30,569 nt of DNA from JBBTQE01 sp038065775 (GTDB taxonomy: Bacteria; Patescibacteriota; Patescibacteriia; Magasanikbacterales; GWA2-37-8). The notes under the pieces were generated by a model that was given only the letters and a program-made list of their open reading frames with translations, was not told the DNA's origin and did no database searches. The position numbers were made by a program, and so were the translations under genes. Position 1 is the stretch's first letter. Each line of letters begins with the position of its first letter. Location of the stretch: assembly GCA_038065775.1 (NCBI GenBank), contig JBBTQE010000059.1:1-30569 (forward strand). The letters are read 5' to 3'. Shown here in pieces: positions 1-8,758 of this stretch.

Positions 1-1970
1 CTTCCCATCGCGATTCCCAAATCAGCTTGAGCCAAAGCCGGCGCGTCATTTATTCCATCCCCAACCATCGCCACTCTTAAACCGTTGACTTGTAATTTTT
101 TTATTTCATTTGCCTTATCTTCCGGCAAGACCTCCGCCAAAACATTGCTGATTCCAGCTTGCCACGCTATGGCTTCGGCCGTCCGCTGATTATCACCCGT
201 TATCATATACACAGCGAAACCTCTCTTTTTTAACGCTTTAACTGTTTCCGCCGATGAATCCTTGATTGTGTCCGCGACAGCAATTATCCCAACGGCTTTT
301 TTATCAGCCCCAAGATACATCACTGTTTTCCCTTCGCTTTCAAGTTGCGAAGCGAATGACGCGAGGATTCCAAATTCTATTTCATTATGCGCCATTAACT
401 TTTTGTTTCCAAAAAAATATTTTAATCCGCTAACATTCCCTTCAACGCCATGACCTGGAGTCGCTTTAAAATCAGGCACTTCAGAAAGTTGGACATTTTT
501 TTCTTTTGCTTTTTTTAAAATCGCTTCTGCCAAAGGATGCTCCGATTTTGCTTCCAATGATGCGGCAATTGTCAAAACTTCGTTTTCGTTTTTATTGTCA
601 GCTACTCTTATATCCGTAACCGACGGCTCGCCTTTTGTAAGCGTGCCTGTCTTGTCAAAAACAATCGCGTTAATTTTACTCGCCTCTTCTAGCGGTCCCC
701 CGCCCTTAATCAACACGCCATACTCGGCGCCTTTTCCTGTGCCAACCATAATCGCTGTCGGAGTTGCCAATCCGAGCGCGCACGGGCAAGCTATTACCAG
801 CACTGTGGTAAAGGCCATTAAACTAAACACTAACGTCCCGTTTAAAAAGAAAAACCAGACCGCAAATGTAACAACAGAAATAATCAAAACAATCGGGACA
901 AACCATGCCGAAATCTTGTCGGCCAGCGCCTGAATCGGGGCTTTGGAGTTTTGCGCATCTTCTATCAGCTTGATAATTTGCGACAAGGCGGTTTCACTTC
1001 CAACTTTTTCGGCTTTAAATTCAAAACTGCCATGCTTATTTATTGTGGCTCCAAAAACTTTTGTTCCGGCATTTTTTTCAAGCGGCATACTCTCGCCGGT
1101 TAACATTGATTCATCAACCGACGAATTACCGGAAATAATAAGGCCATCCACAGGAATTTTTTCTCCGGGCCTGACCAAAACGATATCTCCGACTTTCACT
1201 TCGCCGATAGGCATGTCATGAAATTCAGTTCCCCGTTTTACTCTGGCCGTTTTTGGCTGTAAACCCATTAATTTTTTTATGGCCTCGGATGTTTGCCCTT
1301 TTGTTTTTGCCTCCAGCCATTTTCCTAAAACGACAAAGGTTATCAAAAACGCGGCGGTTTCAAAATATAGTTCCGGAATTTTTTCACCGCCAACTCCGAT
1401 TAAACTTTTGTGCGTCCAGACATAACTGAAATACATTACCACGCTATAAAAATAGGCCGCGCTGGTGCCGATCGCGATTAAACTATCCATATTAAACATT
1501 TTCATCCGCAAACTGCTCCATGTGCCTTTGTAAAATCCTTTGCCTATAAAAAATTGGACCGGGGTTGAAAGTATTAAAGAAACGATGCCGACATACGGAA
1601 GCAAAACAGACCGAAACGGAATATTTCCAAAAAAATCAAATAACATGAAATACAGCATCGGCAAACTGAAAATAAAACTCCAAATAAATTTAGCAAATTG
1701 GTCGCGAATTTCTTTTTGCTTGCGCAGACGCTGGCTTTCCGGGTCGCTATCTGCCGGCTCGGCTTTATAGCCGGCTTTTGCCACCGCCAGAATAATATCC
1801 TCGGCTTTAACAGAAGAATCAACAAAAACACTGGCTTTTTCAGACGCAAAATTTACATGGACATCTTTAACGCCCGGATTTTTTTTAACGCTCTGTTCAA
1901 TAATGTTCGCGCACGAAGCGCAGTGCATCCCCGTGATATTAAACTCTAATTTTTTGTTTTGCTGAACCAT
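1..1970 (-). CDS. copA: Copper-type P1B ATPase, C-terminus cut by window edge
   Basis: Reverse-strand reading gives about 656 residues from an ATG at 1970 that run off the left edge. An N-terminal heavy-metal-associated domain carries GMHCASC (Cys17 and Cys20). Membrane segments follow, then the TGES actuator motif (near 291), the metal-binding CPC in the membrane (395-397), the phosphorylation motif DKTGT (Asp439) and the hinge GDGINDAP near the edge. CPC plus an N-terminal CxxC is the known signature of Cu(I)/Ag(I) exporters, so the role is copper efflux across the cytoplasmic membrane driven by ATP. Only the last part of the P domain and the final membrane segments are missing. No strong ribosome binding site precedes the ATG; a promoter lies about 40 bases upstream. 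Metal choice within the Cu/Ag class cannot be settled here. Confidence 0.93.
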   Translation of the reverse strand, partial: MVQQNKKLEFNITGMHCASCANIIEQSVKKNPGVKDVHVNFASEKASVFVDSSVKAEDIILAVAKAGYKAEPADSDPESQRLRKQKEIRDQFAKFIWSFIFSLPMLYFMLFDFFGNIPFRSVLLPYVGIVSLILSTPVQFFIGKGFYKGTWSSLRMKMFNMDSLIAIGTSAAYFYSVVMYFSYVWTHKSLIGVGGEKIPELYFETAAFLITFVVLGKWLEAKTKGQTSEAIKKLMGLQPKTARVKRGTEFHDMPIGEVKVGDIVLVRPGEKIPVDGLIISGNSSVDESMLTGESMPLEKNAGTKVFGATINKHGSFEFKAEKVGSETALSQIIKLIEDAQNSKAPIQALADKISAWFVPIVLIISVVTFAVWFFFLNGTLVFSLMAFTTVLVIACPCALGLATPTAIMVGTGKGAEYGVLIKGGGPLEEASKINAIVFDKTGTLTKGEPSVTDIRVADNKNENEVLTIAASLEAKSEHPLAEAILKKAKEKNVQLSEVPDFKATPGHGVEGNVSGLKYFFGNKKLMAHNEIEFGILASFASQLESEGKTVMYLGADKKAVGIIAVADTIKDSSAETVKALKKRGFAVYMITGDNQRTAEAIAWQAGISNVLAEVLPEDKANEIKKLQVNGLRVAMVGDGINDAPALAQADLGIAMG

Positions 1971-2005
1971 AAAATTTTTTTCATCATTGCCTAATTTATG
2001 CCTAT

Positions 2006-2034
2006 ACCATACCTTTTCGATGTACAGTAGTCAA
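2006..2034 (-). promoter_or_regulatory. Putative sigma-70 promoter for copA
   Basis: On the minus strand TTGACT, a 17-base spacer and TATGGT sit 36 bases before the copA ATG. The spacer and -10 region contain GGTATGGTA, which resembles part of a CsoR-type copper operator, but no full dyad is visible, so copper control is only a guess. Confidence 0.5.
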
Positions 2035-2044
2035 CGCTCTACGG

Positions 2045-2866
2045 CTAGACAATATAAATTGGAAAAATGATCTTGCCCAACTCCTGAAGCGAATTAGAAG
2101 TATCGGTAATTTTCGCGTTCCTGGCTTTTTTGAGAATTTTTTTGTCCGGATTTGAAAACAAAAATCTAAAATCTCCTTTTTTTAAAAATTTACCGTTATA
2201 AATCAAATAATTTATTGCTGAAAACCGCAAATATTTTTTGTTGACGCTGATCACATAATCCAATAAATTTTTATACTCCCTGGCTATGTTAAAAAAATTT
2301 TCAGCATTTATATTGCCGGCAAAAATTTCGCCTAAAACCGACCGACAATCAGCCGGCGCGTAATTTTGCGCGATCCGCAGATTTTCTCCGGAAAATAACG
2401 GCTCAATCAAACTGCTGTTCAAATTCAACGCGAACGCAAGCTGTTTAGACGATTTTTTGACGCACCTTTTCTTTTTTTCAATATCATTTTCGTCAAAGGC
2501 CCGCAAATAATGAAAATACGCCAACTTCATAGCATTGCGAAACGCTATTTTTCTGTTTATCCTAGACGCGTTTGAAAACATGGCGCCATTGATATCCGCG
2601 CCATGAATATAGTATAAACCCATTTTATAAAATAGCCGCGGTAAAAACATTATTTTTACTTTTGGCCACTCTCGTTTAAGTTCAAAAATAAAGGAAATTT
2701 TATCTTTGTGTTTATACCCAAAAAAATTTGAGATGACATAAAAATCAAGGTCGCTGTCTTCGGTCGCTTCGTTATAAAGATAACTCCCGCCGAACAAAAC
2801 CAGACTTTCCGGAAAAAGCATGACTAGCTTTTCATGAATTTTAATAATTTCTTCCGGCGTAAACAT
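2045..2866 (-). CDS. Nucleotidyltransferase-fold protein
   Basis: About 273 residues from the ATG at 2866. The N-terminal part reads LVLFGGSYLYNEATEDSDLD followed by FYV, which matches the G-[GS] plus DxD core of the minimal/kanamycin nucleotidyltransferase fold: a Gly-Ser turn, then two metal-binding aspartates. The rest is a helical C-terminal half with no motif I recognise, so the substrate is unknown; tRNA, protein and small-molecule targets are all possible. An upstream in-frame start at 2932 exists, but the extra 22 residues are encoded by a palindromic genomic repeat and by the rlmN 3' end, so I place the start at 2866. It follows rlmN on the same strand and is probably co-transcribed with it. 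Confidence 0.65.
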   Translation of the reverse strand: MFTPEEIIKIHEKLVMLFPESLVLFGGSYLYNEATEDSDLDFYVISNFFGYKHKDKISFIFELKREWPKVKIMFLPRLFYKMGLYYIHGADINGAMFSNASRINRKIAFRNAMKLAYFHYLRAFDENDIEKKKRCVKKSSKQLAFALNLNSSLIEPLFSGENLRIAQNYAPADCRSVLGEIFAGNINAENFFNIAREYKNLLDYVISVNKKYLRFSAINYLIYNGKFLKKGDFRFLFSNPDKKILKKARNAKITDTSNSLQELGKIIFPIYIV

Positions 2867-2876
2867 AATCGGGAAT

Positions 2877-3959
2877 CTAGCGTCCACCTTTTTGGATTCC
2901 GGCCTTCGCGGGAATGACAGATAATTTACCACTCAACTGTCCGCATGCCGCTTCTATATCTTGGCCTTGCGAGTATCTTATTGTTGAAACAAACCCCGCC
3001 TTCATCAGCGTGTCGTGCCAGCGCTCAATAACACTTTTATCTGAACCGACTAATACCCACCTGCCCCCGTCAAGTGAGGATATTATATTGTATGGAATTA
3101 GATTAATCCTTACGCGCCCAATTTTTGAACATAATTTTAGAAGCGCTTTTAGATGTTTTTCGTCATCATTGAAATCCTTCAACATTAAATATTCAATACC
3201 GATAAAATGCGATCGGCTCGGCAGTGATTTGTGATAGCGAGGCGCCCAGTCAAGCAAAAAATTAAAAAACCCGCGCTGATGCGACGGCATGATTTTTTTG
3301 CGTGTTTCTTCAATCGCGCTGTGCAAAGAAATGGCCAACCGCGCCTGCGGGAAATCTTTATCCTCAACCAGCCTGTCCATCGCCGCCGGAATTCCGCAGG
3401 TTGAAATTGTAATTTTTGTCGGTCCCACATTCGCGTATTTAATTAAAGTATTTAACGCCGACTTTACATTGTCGTAGTTTAACAACGGCTCGCCTTGGCC
3501 CATCACAACGATATTGTCAATTTCCGCTTCATCTCCCAAATGTCCCTGCCAATACCTATACTGATCAACGATTTCTTGCACCAACAAATTTCTGCAAAAG
3601 CCGGCAATGCCAGTGGCGCAAAAGACGCACCTCATCGCGCAACCAACTTGCGATGAGACACAAATGGTGTAACGCGCCTTTTCGCCGGTTTTCTTCAATG
3701 ATTTTCTGCCCATCAAAACCGTTTCAATGATTTTTCCATCAGACAACTCAAGCGCGGCTTTTTGCGTATTATCCAAATTGCTTTTTTTTAAAACCTTTTC
3801 TTTCACGGCTAACCACGACAACTTGCTCAACTTTTCTCTAAGCAATGCCGGCAAAGTTGTAATTTCTGAATAACTATTCATTCTCAAATCAAACCACGCC
3901 TTATATACCTGATCCGCGCGATAAGATTTTTCATCTTTTAAAATTTCATCTACCTGCAT
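2877..3959 (-). CDS. rlmN: 23S rRNA/tRNA adenine-C2 methyltransferase, radical SAM
   Basis: 360 residues from the ATG at 3959; an ATG nine bases earlier (3968) is also possible. The radical-SAM cluster motif is CAMRCVFC (C-x3-C-x2-C, near residues 107-114), within VSSQVGCAMRCVFCATG. GQGEPLLNYDNV, ISTCGI, LAISLHSA and RINLIPYN are the usual RlmN blocks, and the family's second catalytic Cys lies in the C-terminal AACGQL. The enzyme methylates A2503 of 23S rRNA and A37 of some tRNAs. The family normally ends just after this AACGQL block. Here the frame continues through SVIPAKAGIQKGGR, which is the translation of a palindromic repeat, so the native stop appears to have been displaced. The start overlaps the 3' end of the upstream ATPase gene, suggesting translational coupling. 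Confidence 0.95.
   Translation of the reverse strand: MQVDEILKDEKSYRADQVYKAWFDLRMNSYSEITTLPALLREKLSKLSWLAVKEKVLKKSNLDNTQKAALELSDGKIIETVLMGRKSLKKTGEKARYTICVSSQVGCAMRCVFCATGIAGFCRNLLVQEIVDQYRYWQGHLGDEAEIDNIVVMGQGEPLLNYDNVKSALNTLIKYANVGPTKITISTCGIPAAMDRLVEDKDFPQARLAISLHSAIEETRKKIMPSHQRGFFNFLLDWAPRYHKSLPSRSHFIGIEYLMLKDFNDDEKHLKALLKLCSKIGRVRINLIPYNIISSLDGGRWVLVGSDKSVIERWHDTLMKAGFVSTIRYSQGQDIEAACGQLSGKLSVIPAKAGIQKGGR
2894..2920. repeat. Palindromic dispersed repeat (VIPAKAG type) at the rlmN 3' end
   Basis: The stretch contains GGATTCC, GGCCTTCGCG and GGAATGACAG. ATTCC-x-GC and GC-x-GGAAT pair around a short loop. When translated this repeat class gives VIPAKAGIQ in one frame and SFPRRPES in another, and both appear here. 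It supplies the last residues of RlmN and creates a false N-terminal extension of the next gene. Confidence 0.75.
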
Positions 3960-6450
3960 ACGAATCATTTTTTTCCAGTTTCAAAACAATTAAACTAACC
4001 AACGCGATAAATAATAAAGTGATAACAAATATCAGCGCGTAAACTTTAATTGAAATTTCAGAAAAATGAAACAAGTGCCTTAAAAACGGCACAAAAAGTA
4101 CTAGAGTAATAAATACAACAGTCAAAGCTGAAACAGTAAGTATTATTTTATTATTGACAATCTGAAACCATTCGCGTGTAAAAAGCAATAATGAAATTTG
4201 GCCTAAAACCAAAGAAACAAAGGCCGAAGTCCGGCCTAGCTCGGGATTTTTCAAAATAATCACGCAAAAATAATACAGCGAAAAACTTAATATGAAAATC
4301 CCGAATCCTTGAATAAGAATTTTTACCAACAAAGACTTACTGATAATCGGCTCGTTGGGAGAGCGCGGTTTTTCTTTCATCAGTCCTCTTCTGGCCGACT
4401 CCCGTTCAAATCCCAAAACAGCCGCCGGATCGCAAATCAATTCTAAAAAAATTATATGAATCGGCAAAAATATAAATGACTGATTTAAAAATAACGGCGC
4501 GATTGCCAAGCCAAGAATTGGAATATGAAATGAAAGCAAAAAAACAAACGCGTGGCGAATATTGTCATAAATTTTTCGCCCTTCACGAACGGCGTGAACA
4601 ATCGTAGAAAAATTATCATCCATCAAAACCATTCCCGAAGCTTCGCGGGCGACTTCTGTTCCCTTTTTTCCCATGGCGATTCCGATATTGGCTTTTTTCA
4701 AAGCCGGGGCGTCATTTACACCGTCGCCTGTCATGGCCACTACTTCGCCAAGTTCCTGCAACGCCCGCACGATCAAAAATTTTTGCTCCGGTTTTACACG
4801 CGCAAAAATACTGCACCACTTTAATTTTTGCTTCAACGCATCCGGCGACGCCTTCTCAATCTCTTCGCCATCCAAAATTTCTTCATTATGCTTCAAACCG
4901 ATTCCTTCCGCGACGCTATGCGCCGTTAACTTATTGTCTCCGGTTATCATCATAACTCGTATCCCGGCTTTCTGACATATATCTATCGCTTCTTTAACCT
5001 CTTCCCGAGGCGGGTCGCTCATAATCAGCAAGCCTAGGAACTCTAAACCTCTATCATTAATACCGTGCTCAACCGAACACAGCCGGCGCGCTATGCCGAT
5101 AATTCTGTATCCTTGGCTCGCCATCTCTTCAAGAATACTCATTGCCCTGCTTCGCTCTTCAAGATTTAATAATGAATTTGCGATAATAAACTCCGGAGCG
5201 CCAGCGCTAAATTGCAGACATAGTCCCGCTTTATTCTGCCATAAATGATGCACCATTTTGGTTTTTGCCTCAAACGGCCTGTCTTGCAACAAACTGTATT
5301 CTTCAAATAATTTTGTTGGTTCAAGTCCGATGCTGTTGGCAAAACGATGAACTTCTACTTCAATCGGATCAATGGCTATCCTCTCGAGAGCAAGCACTGT
5401 CATTTTAATAAATTCTAAAAAATCTTCGGCGCTGTCTTCAACTGAAAAAATTTTATCTTTCCAAAATATTTTTTTCAGCGACATTCTACCTTCGGTCAGA
5501 GTGCCGGTTTTATCGCTGCAAATCACCGTAACCGAACCCAATGTTTCCACTAATGCCATTTCACGAATCAACGCATTATGTTTAGCCATTTTAAAAACGC
5601 CTAAAACTAAAAATACGCTGAATACAATTGGAATTTCTTCCGGTATCAAAGCCATAGCGATTGTCAGCCCAGCTAAGATTCCAGCGACTAATCCTTTGAT
5701 GAAAATTAAAACAATCGTAATGACGAACGCCGACGAAACAGCTCCAATCGCCACAATTTTTAAAAATTGATTAATTTTTAATTGAAGCGGAGTTTTTGTT
5801 TTTTTGATTTTGCCAAGCAGTTCGCCAAGTTTTCCATAAGCAGTATCTGAACCGGTCAATTGCGCGATCATTGTCCCGTCGCCTTGAGTTACAAAACACC
5901 CTTGAAATAATTTATTTTCATTCATTAAATTTTTTGGATTTAATGTTTTTGATTTAATGACAGCGGACGACTCGCCGGTGAGCATGGATTCGTCCACCAT
6001 AAAGCCAGCGGATTCGTGAACATAGCCATCTGCCGGAACCTTATCTCCGGCTGTTAAATAAATCATATCTCCCGGAACAATATATTTTGTTTCAAGTGTC
6101 GCCAATTTTCCATCTCTATAAACTTGCGCGCTCGTTAGCATCATTTTATCAAGCGCGGACAAGGCGTTATCCGTCTTCTGCTCCTGAAAAAATTCAATAA
6201 GCGCTATTGGGATCAGCGAAAAAATAAAAATTGTCGCTTCTACTTTTTCGCCTATCAAAAAATAAACAAACGCGGTCACTAAAATAAGCAACATCATTGG
6301 TTCGGAAAAAATTTTTAAAACCTTCTTCAGCGGACCTTTTTTTGGGGTTGCTTTTCGCGCGTTAAAACCGAACTCTTTAAGTTTTGCTTCCGCTTCCTGA
6401 CTTGAAAGTCCAATATATTCAACTTTATGAGTCCCAAAAATATTTTCCAT
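3946..6450 (-). CDS. P2-like cation-transporting P-type ATPase
   Basis: 834 residues from the ATG at 6450; a GTG at 6468 is an alternative. It has an N-terminal cation ATPase region (LSSQEAEAKLKEFGFN), TGES in the actuator domain (158-161), PEEIP in membrane segment 4 (270-274), phosphorylation Asp313 in CSDKTGTLTE, and GDGVNDAP in the hinge. This layout matches the Ca2+/Na+-K+ type P2 family. Membrane segment 6 reads FLELICDPAAVLGFE instead of the usual NLVTDxxPA, a variant seen in a bacterial branch of uncertain ion specificity, so Ca2+ is not assured. It lies between the transketolase gene (53 bases upstream) and rlmN, with which it overlaps. A possible promoter (TTGAGG, 17 bases, TATATC) lies right after the transketolase stop codon. 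Confidence 0.9.
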   Translation of the reverse strand: MENIFGTHKVEYIGLSSQEAEAKLKEFGFNARKATPKKGPLKKVLKIFSEPMMLLILVTAFVYFLIGEKVEATIFIFSLIPIALIEFFQEQKTDNALSALDKMMLTSAQVYRDGKLATLETKYIVPGDMIYLTAGDKVPADGYVHESAGFMVDESMLTGESSAVIKSKTLNPKNLMNENKLFQGCFVTQGDGTMIAQLTGSDTAYGKLGELLGKIKKTKTPLQLKINQFLKIVAIGAVSSAFVITIVLIFIKGLVAGILAGLTIAMALIPEEIPIVFSVFLVLGVFKMAKHNALIREMALVETLGSVTVICSDKTGTLTEGRMSLKKIFWKDKIFSVEDSAEDFLEFIKMTVLALERIAIDPIEVEVHRFANSIGLEPTKLFEEYSLLQDRPFEAKTKMVHHLWQNKAGLCLQFSAGAPEFIIANSLLNLEERSRAMSILEEMASQGYRIIGIARRLCSVEHGINDRGLEFLGLLIMSDPPREEVKEAIDICQKAGIRVMMITGDNKLTAHSVAEGIGLKHNEEILDGEEIEKASPDALKQKLKWCSIFARVKPEQKFLIVRALQELGEVVAMTGDGVNDAPALKKANIGIAMGKKGTEVAREASGMVLMDDNFSTIVHAVREGRKIYDNIRHAFVFLLSFHIPILGLAIAPLFLNQSFIFLPIHIIFLELICDPAAVLGFERESARRGLMKEKPRSPNEPIISKSLLVKILIQGFGIFILSFSLYYFCVIILKNPELGRTSAFVSLVLGQISLLLFTREWFQIVNNKIILTVSALTVVFITLVLFVPFLRHLFHFSEISIKVYALIFVITLLFIALVSLIVLKLEKNDSYAGR

Positions 6451-6503
6451 ATTATGTTGGCAAATCACCTGCTATGAATGATATAACATATTAACAACGT
6501 TCC

Positions 6504-8711
6504 TCAAAGAGGCGCGCGATGCGTACGGAAGGCATAAAAAATGTTTTTTATTTTTTCTAAAATTTTTCTTTTTAATCCTTCCGGATCAAGGCCGGCCAAC
6601 TCATACACCTCATCGGCTTTGCCTGATTTTAAATATTGATCAACGCCAAACAGCCTGTCTTCACTTGAAACAAACGAATTCAAAAATCCAGACCAACCAT
6701 TATGCAAGGCAATCGCGCGTTTTTTTTCATCATCGGCAAAAATAGAATCAGCTTTTTTTGGATTTTTAATTTTCAACTCTCTAAATAATTGAGGGGAAGT
6801 AACGACTAAAATTTTTATATCACACGCGGACTGAAGCGCGGGTAAAATTTGTAAAGTATTTTCTAAAACTTTTGACCCGGATATCGCGAGCGCCAACTTC
6901 TGTTTATTGTTATTAGCGTAATTTTTATAAACATAGGCTCCATTTATAGCTTCTACCGCAGAGTTGATTTTATTTCGCAAAAGCACGGGCGCATCGGGCC
7001 TGCTTAAAGATATTACGATCGGTTCGCCTTTTTCAAGCGCGTAAAAAAGCATTTCAATTGTTTCGTTGGCGTCCATTGGTTTATAAACTTTTATTCCGGG
7101 CATTGCTAAATATAACGACATCCAATCAGTTCCATGATGCGTGGGGCCATCCTCGCCTGTTTCCGGACCATCGTGCGAAGCGAGCATCACAAAAAATCCT
7201 GATGTTTCCGGTTTGGTGTGATTTCCAATAAGCGCCAAACGAACGCAATTTCCAACCATGGTCATGAATGTCGCATAAGTTCCAAAAATTGAAACGGGTT
7301 GAAACCCGCCAGGTAAAATATCCTGCGTCAAACCAGCGGACATCATTGCCATGTTTTGTTCAGCTATTCCAAATCTTATACCGCGTCCAAATTTATTTTT
7401 CGGTGTAATAATTCCATAAACATTTTCAGCCGCGTTTGTTAAAACCGAGCCGCTCAAATCGCCCGCCCCAGCATAAACAAACGTTGAATTTTCCATCATC
7501 CATTTAATCCACGCCTGCGCCGCTTTGCGCGTTGAAATTTTTTCGCCTTCTTTAAATTGCAATTCTGCCGGTAGCACTTTCGGCCTGCGCAAATTTCTTG
7601 GATTTAAAATCGGTCTTCCATTCAATGATTTCTTAATACTCGCCACAAGAACTGTTTCAAATTTAATATTTTTCGCGCACATTTTTATTTTTGATTCAAC
7701 AAACTTTTCGTCATCGGAATTTATTGAATTTAAAACAACTTCAATATCCCGCATGACATTTCCTTCACTGCCAGGAACATCAAAACCTAATTTCTTCATT
7801 ATTTCCACATACTCGTCGTATTTAACCGGAGATCCATGGGAACTATTAGAATTTTCTTTGGAACCGTAGTGCTTGCCCTTAATCGTATGAGCCAAAACCA
7901 AAACCGGAGCATTATTTTTAAATCCTTTGGCTGCCAGTTTATACGCCTCTAAAAGCTGGACAAAATTATGGCCATCAACCTCAATTACATTCCAGCCCAT
8001 TCCAAGCCAATGATTGACATATGGAGATGAAATAACTTCGTTAATATTGCCATCAATTCCAAAATGATTATAATCCAGGCTGACAATTAAATTTTTCGCG
8101 CCAACTGCGGCCAGAATATTTCTCGCCTCGTACGATATGCCCTCCTCGCTTTCCGCATCGCCCATCATCACCCAAACTTTCGTGTCTAATCCGCAAGACT
8201 GGTGTGTAATAGCCATTCCGCCAGCAATGGATAAACCATGCCCGGAAGGCCCGGTAGTCGCGTCAGACAAAGGATAGTAATTTTCAGCATGTCCTTGCGG
8301 ACCGTCAACATGCCTGAATCTCACTAAATTTTCCGGAAAAACGGCTTTCGTAACTGCTTGCGAAAATTGCCTTCCGCTTCTGCGCATAACTTCATAAATT
8401 AGCGCGAGGGCGCTAAACAAAAGAGGGGTGCAATGTCCGGCGCTCCACACAAATCTATCGCGTCCTGGATTTTTTGGATCAGCCGGATCAAAAGCAATAT
8501 AAGCCCCGCATATTAAAGCAAGTAATTGCTCAACTTTGGAACTGCTCCCGCCCGGATGCCCGGATTGTCCCGCCTCAACGGTGGCAAAAATCAACCCGCG
8601 CAAAATTTTGGCGAGTTTTTCCATTTTTTTCACGTCTGCTCCTTTTGTGTTGGCTATTTTTTTACCTTGAAGATTTATATGTTCAGGGTTGTTAGATAAA
8701 TTGCGTGGCAT
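6504..8711 (-). CDS. tkt: Transketolase
   Basis: About 735 residues from the ATG at 8711 (a TTG 18 bases earlier is less likely). The N-terminal thiamine-diphosphate domain shows SGHPGGSSS, VWSAGHCTPL and the Mg/ThDP motif GDAESEEG followed by LIVSLDYNHFGIDG. The pyrimidine domain shows YAGAGDLSG, RFGIAEQNMA and HDGPETGEDGPTHHG. A C-terminal domain follows. The enzyme moves two-carbon ketol units in the non-oxidative pentose phosphate pathway in the cytoplasm. It is longer than the usual 620-670 residues, with extra sequence between the first two domains, a form that I recall from Parcubacteria but cannot check here. Full-length transketolase agrees with pentose interconversion being one of the few complete carbon routes in such genomes. 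No ribosome binding site is evident. Confidence 0.92.
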   Translation of the reverse strand: MPRNLSNNPEHINLQGKKIANTKGADVKKMEKLAKILRGLIFATVEAGQSGHPGGSSSKVEQLLALICGAYIAFDPADPKNPGRDRFVWSAGHCTPLLFSALALIYEVMRRSGRQFSQAVTKAVFPENLVRFRHVDGPQGHAENYYPLSDATTGPSGHGLSIAGGMAITHQSCGLDTKVWVMMGDAESEEGISYEARNILAAVGAKNLIVSLDYNHFGIDGNINEVISSPYVNHWLGMGWNVIEVDGHNFVQLLEAYKLAAKGFKNNAPVLVLAHTIKGKHYGSKENSNSSHGSPVKYDEYVEIMKKLGFDVPGSEGNVMRDIEVVLNSINSDDEKFVESKIKMCAKNIKFETVLVASIKKSLNGRPILNPRNLRRPKVLPAELQFKEGEKISTRKAAQAWIKWMMENSTFVYAGAGDLSGSVLTNAAENVYGIITPKNKFGRGIRFGIAEQNMAMMSAGLTQDILPGGFQPVSIFGTYATFMTMVGNCVRLALIGNHTKPETSGFFVMLASHDGPETGEDGPTHHGTDWMSLYLAMPGIKVYKPMDANETIEMLFYALEKGEPIVISLSRPDAPVLLRNKINSAVEAINGAYVYKNYANNNKQKLALAISGSKVLENTLQILPALQSACDIKILVVTSPQLFRELKIKNPKKADSIFADDEKKRAIALHNGWSGFLNSFVSSEDRLFGVDQYLKSGKADEVYELAGLDPEGLKRKILEKIKNIFYAFRTHRAPL

Positions 8712-8758
8712 AAAACTAAAAAATAACAAACATCAAATAATTAATCCGCTAGCAAACT

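Noticed and set aside
262..1221. Several plus-strand open frames in the first 1.2 kb
   Set aside because: All are shadows of the minus-strand copper ATPase, whose frame is continuous and carries every family motif.
2006..2034. Copper-repressor (CopY/CsoR) operator before copA
   Set aside because: There is no TACAnnTGTA box and no complete CsoR dyad, only a partial GGTATGGTA match.
2866..2932. N-terminal extension of the nucleotidyltransferase-like gene
   Set aside because: The residues come from a palindromic repeat and the 3' end of rlmN; the ATG at 2866 begins where the recognisable fold begins.
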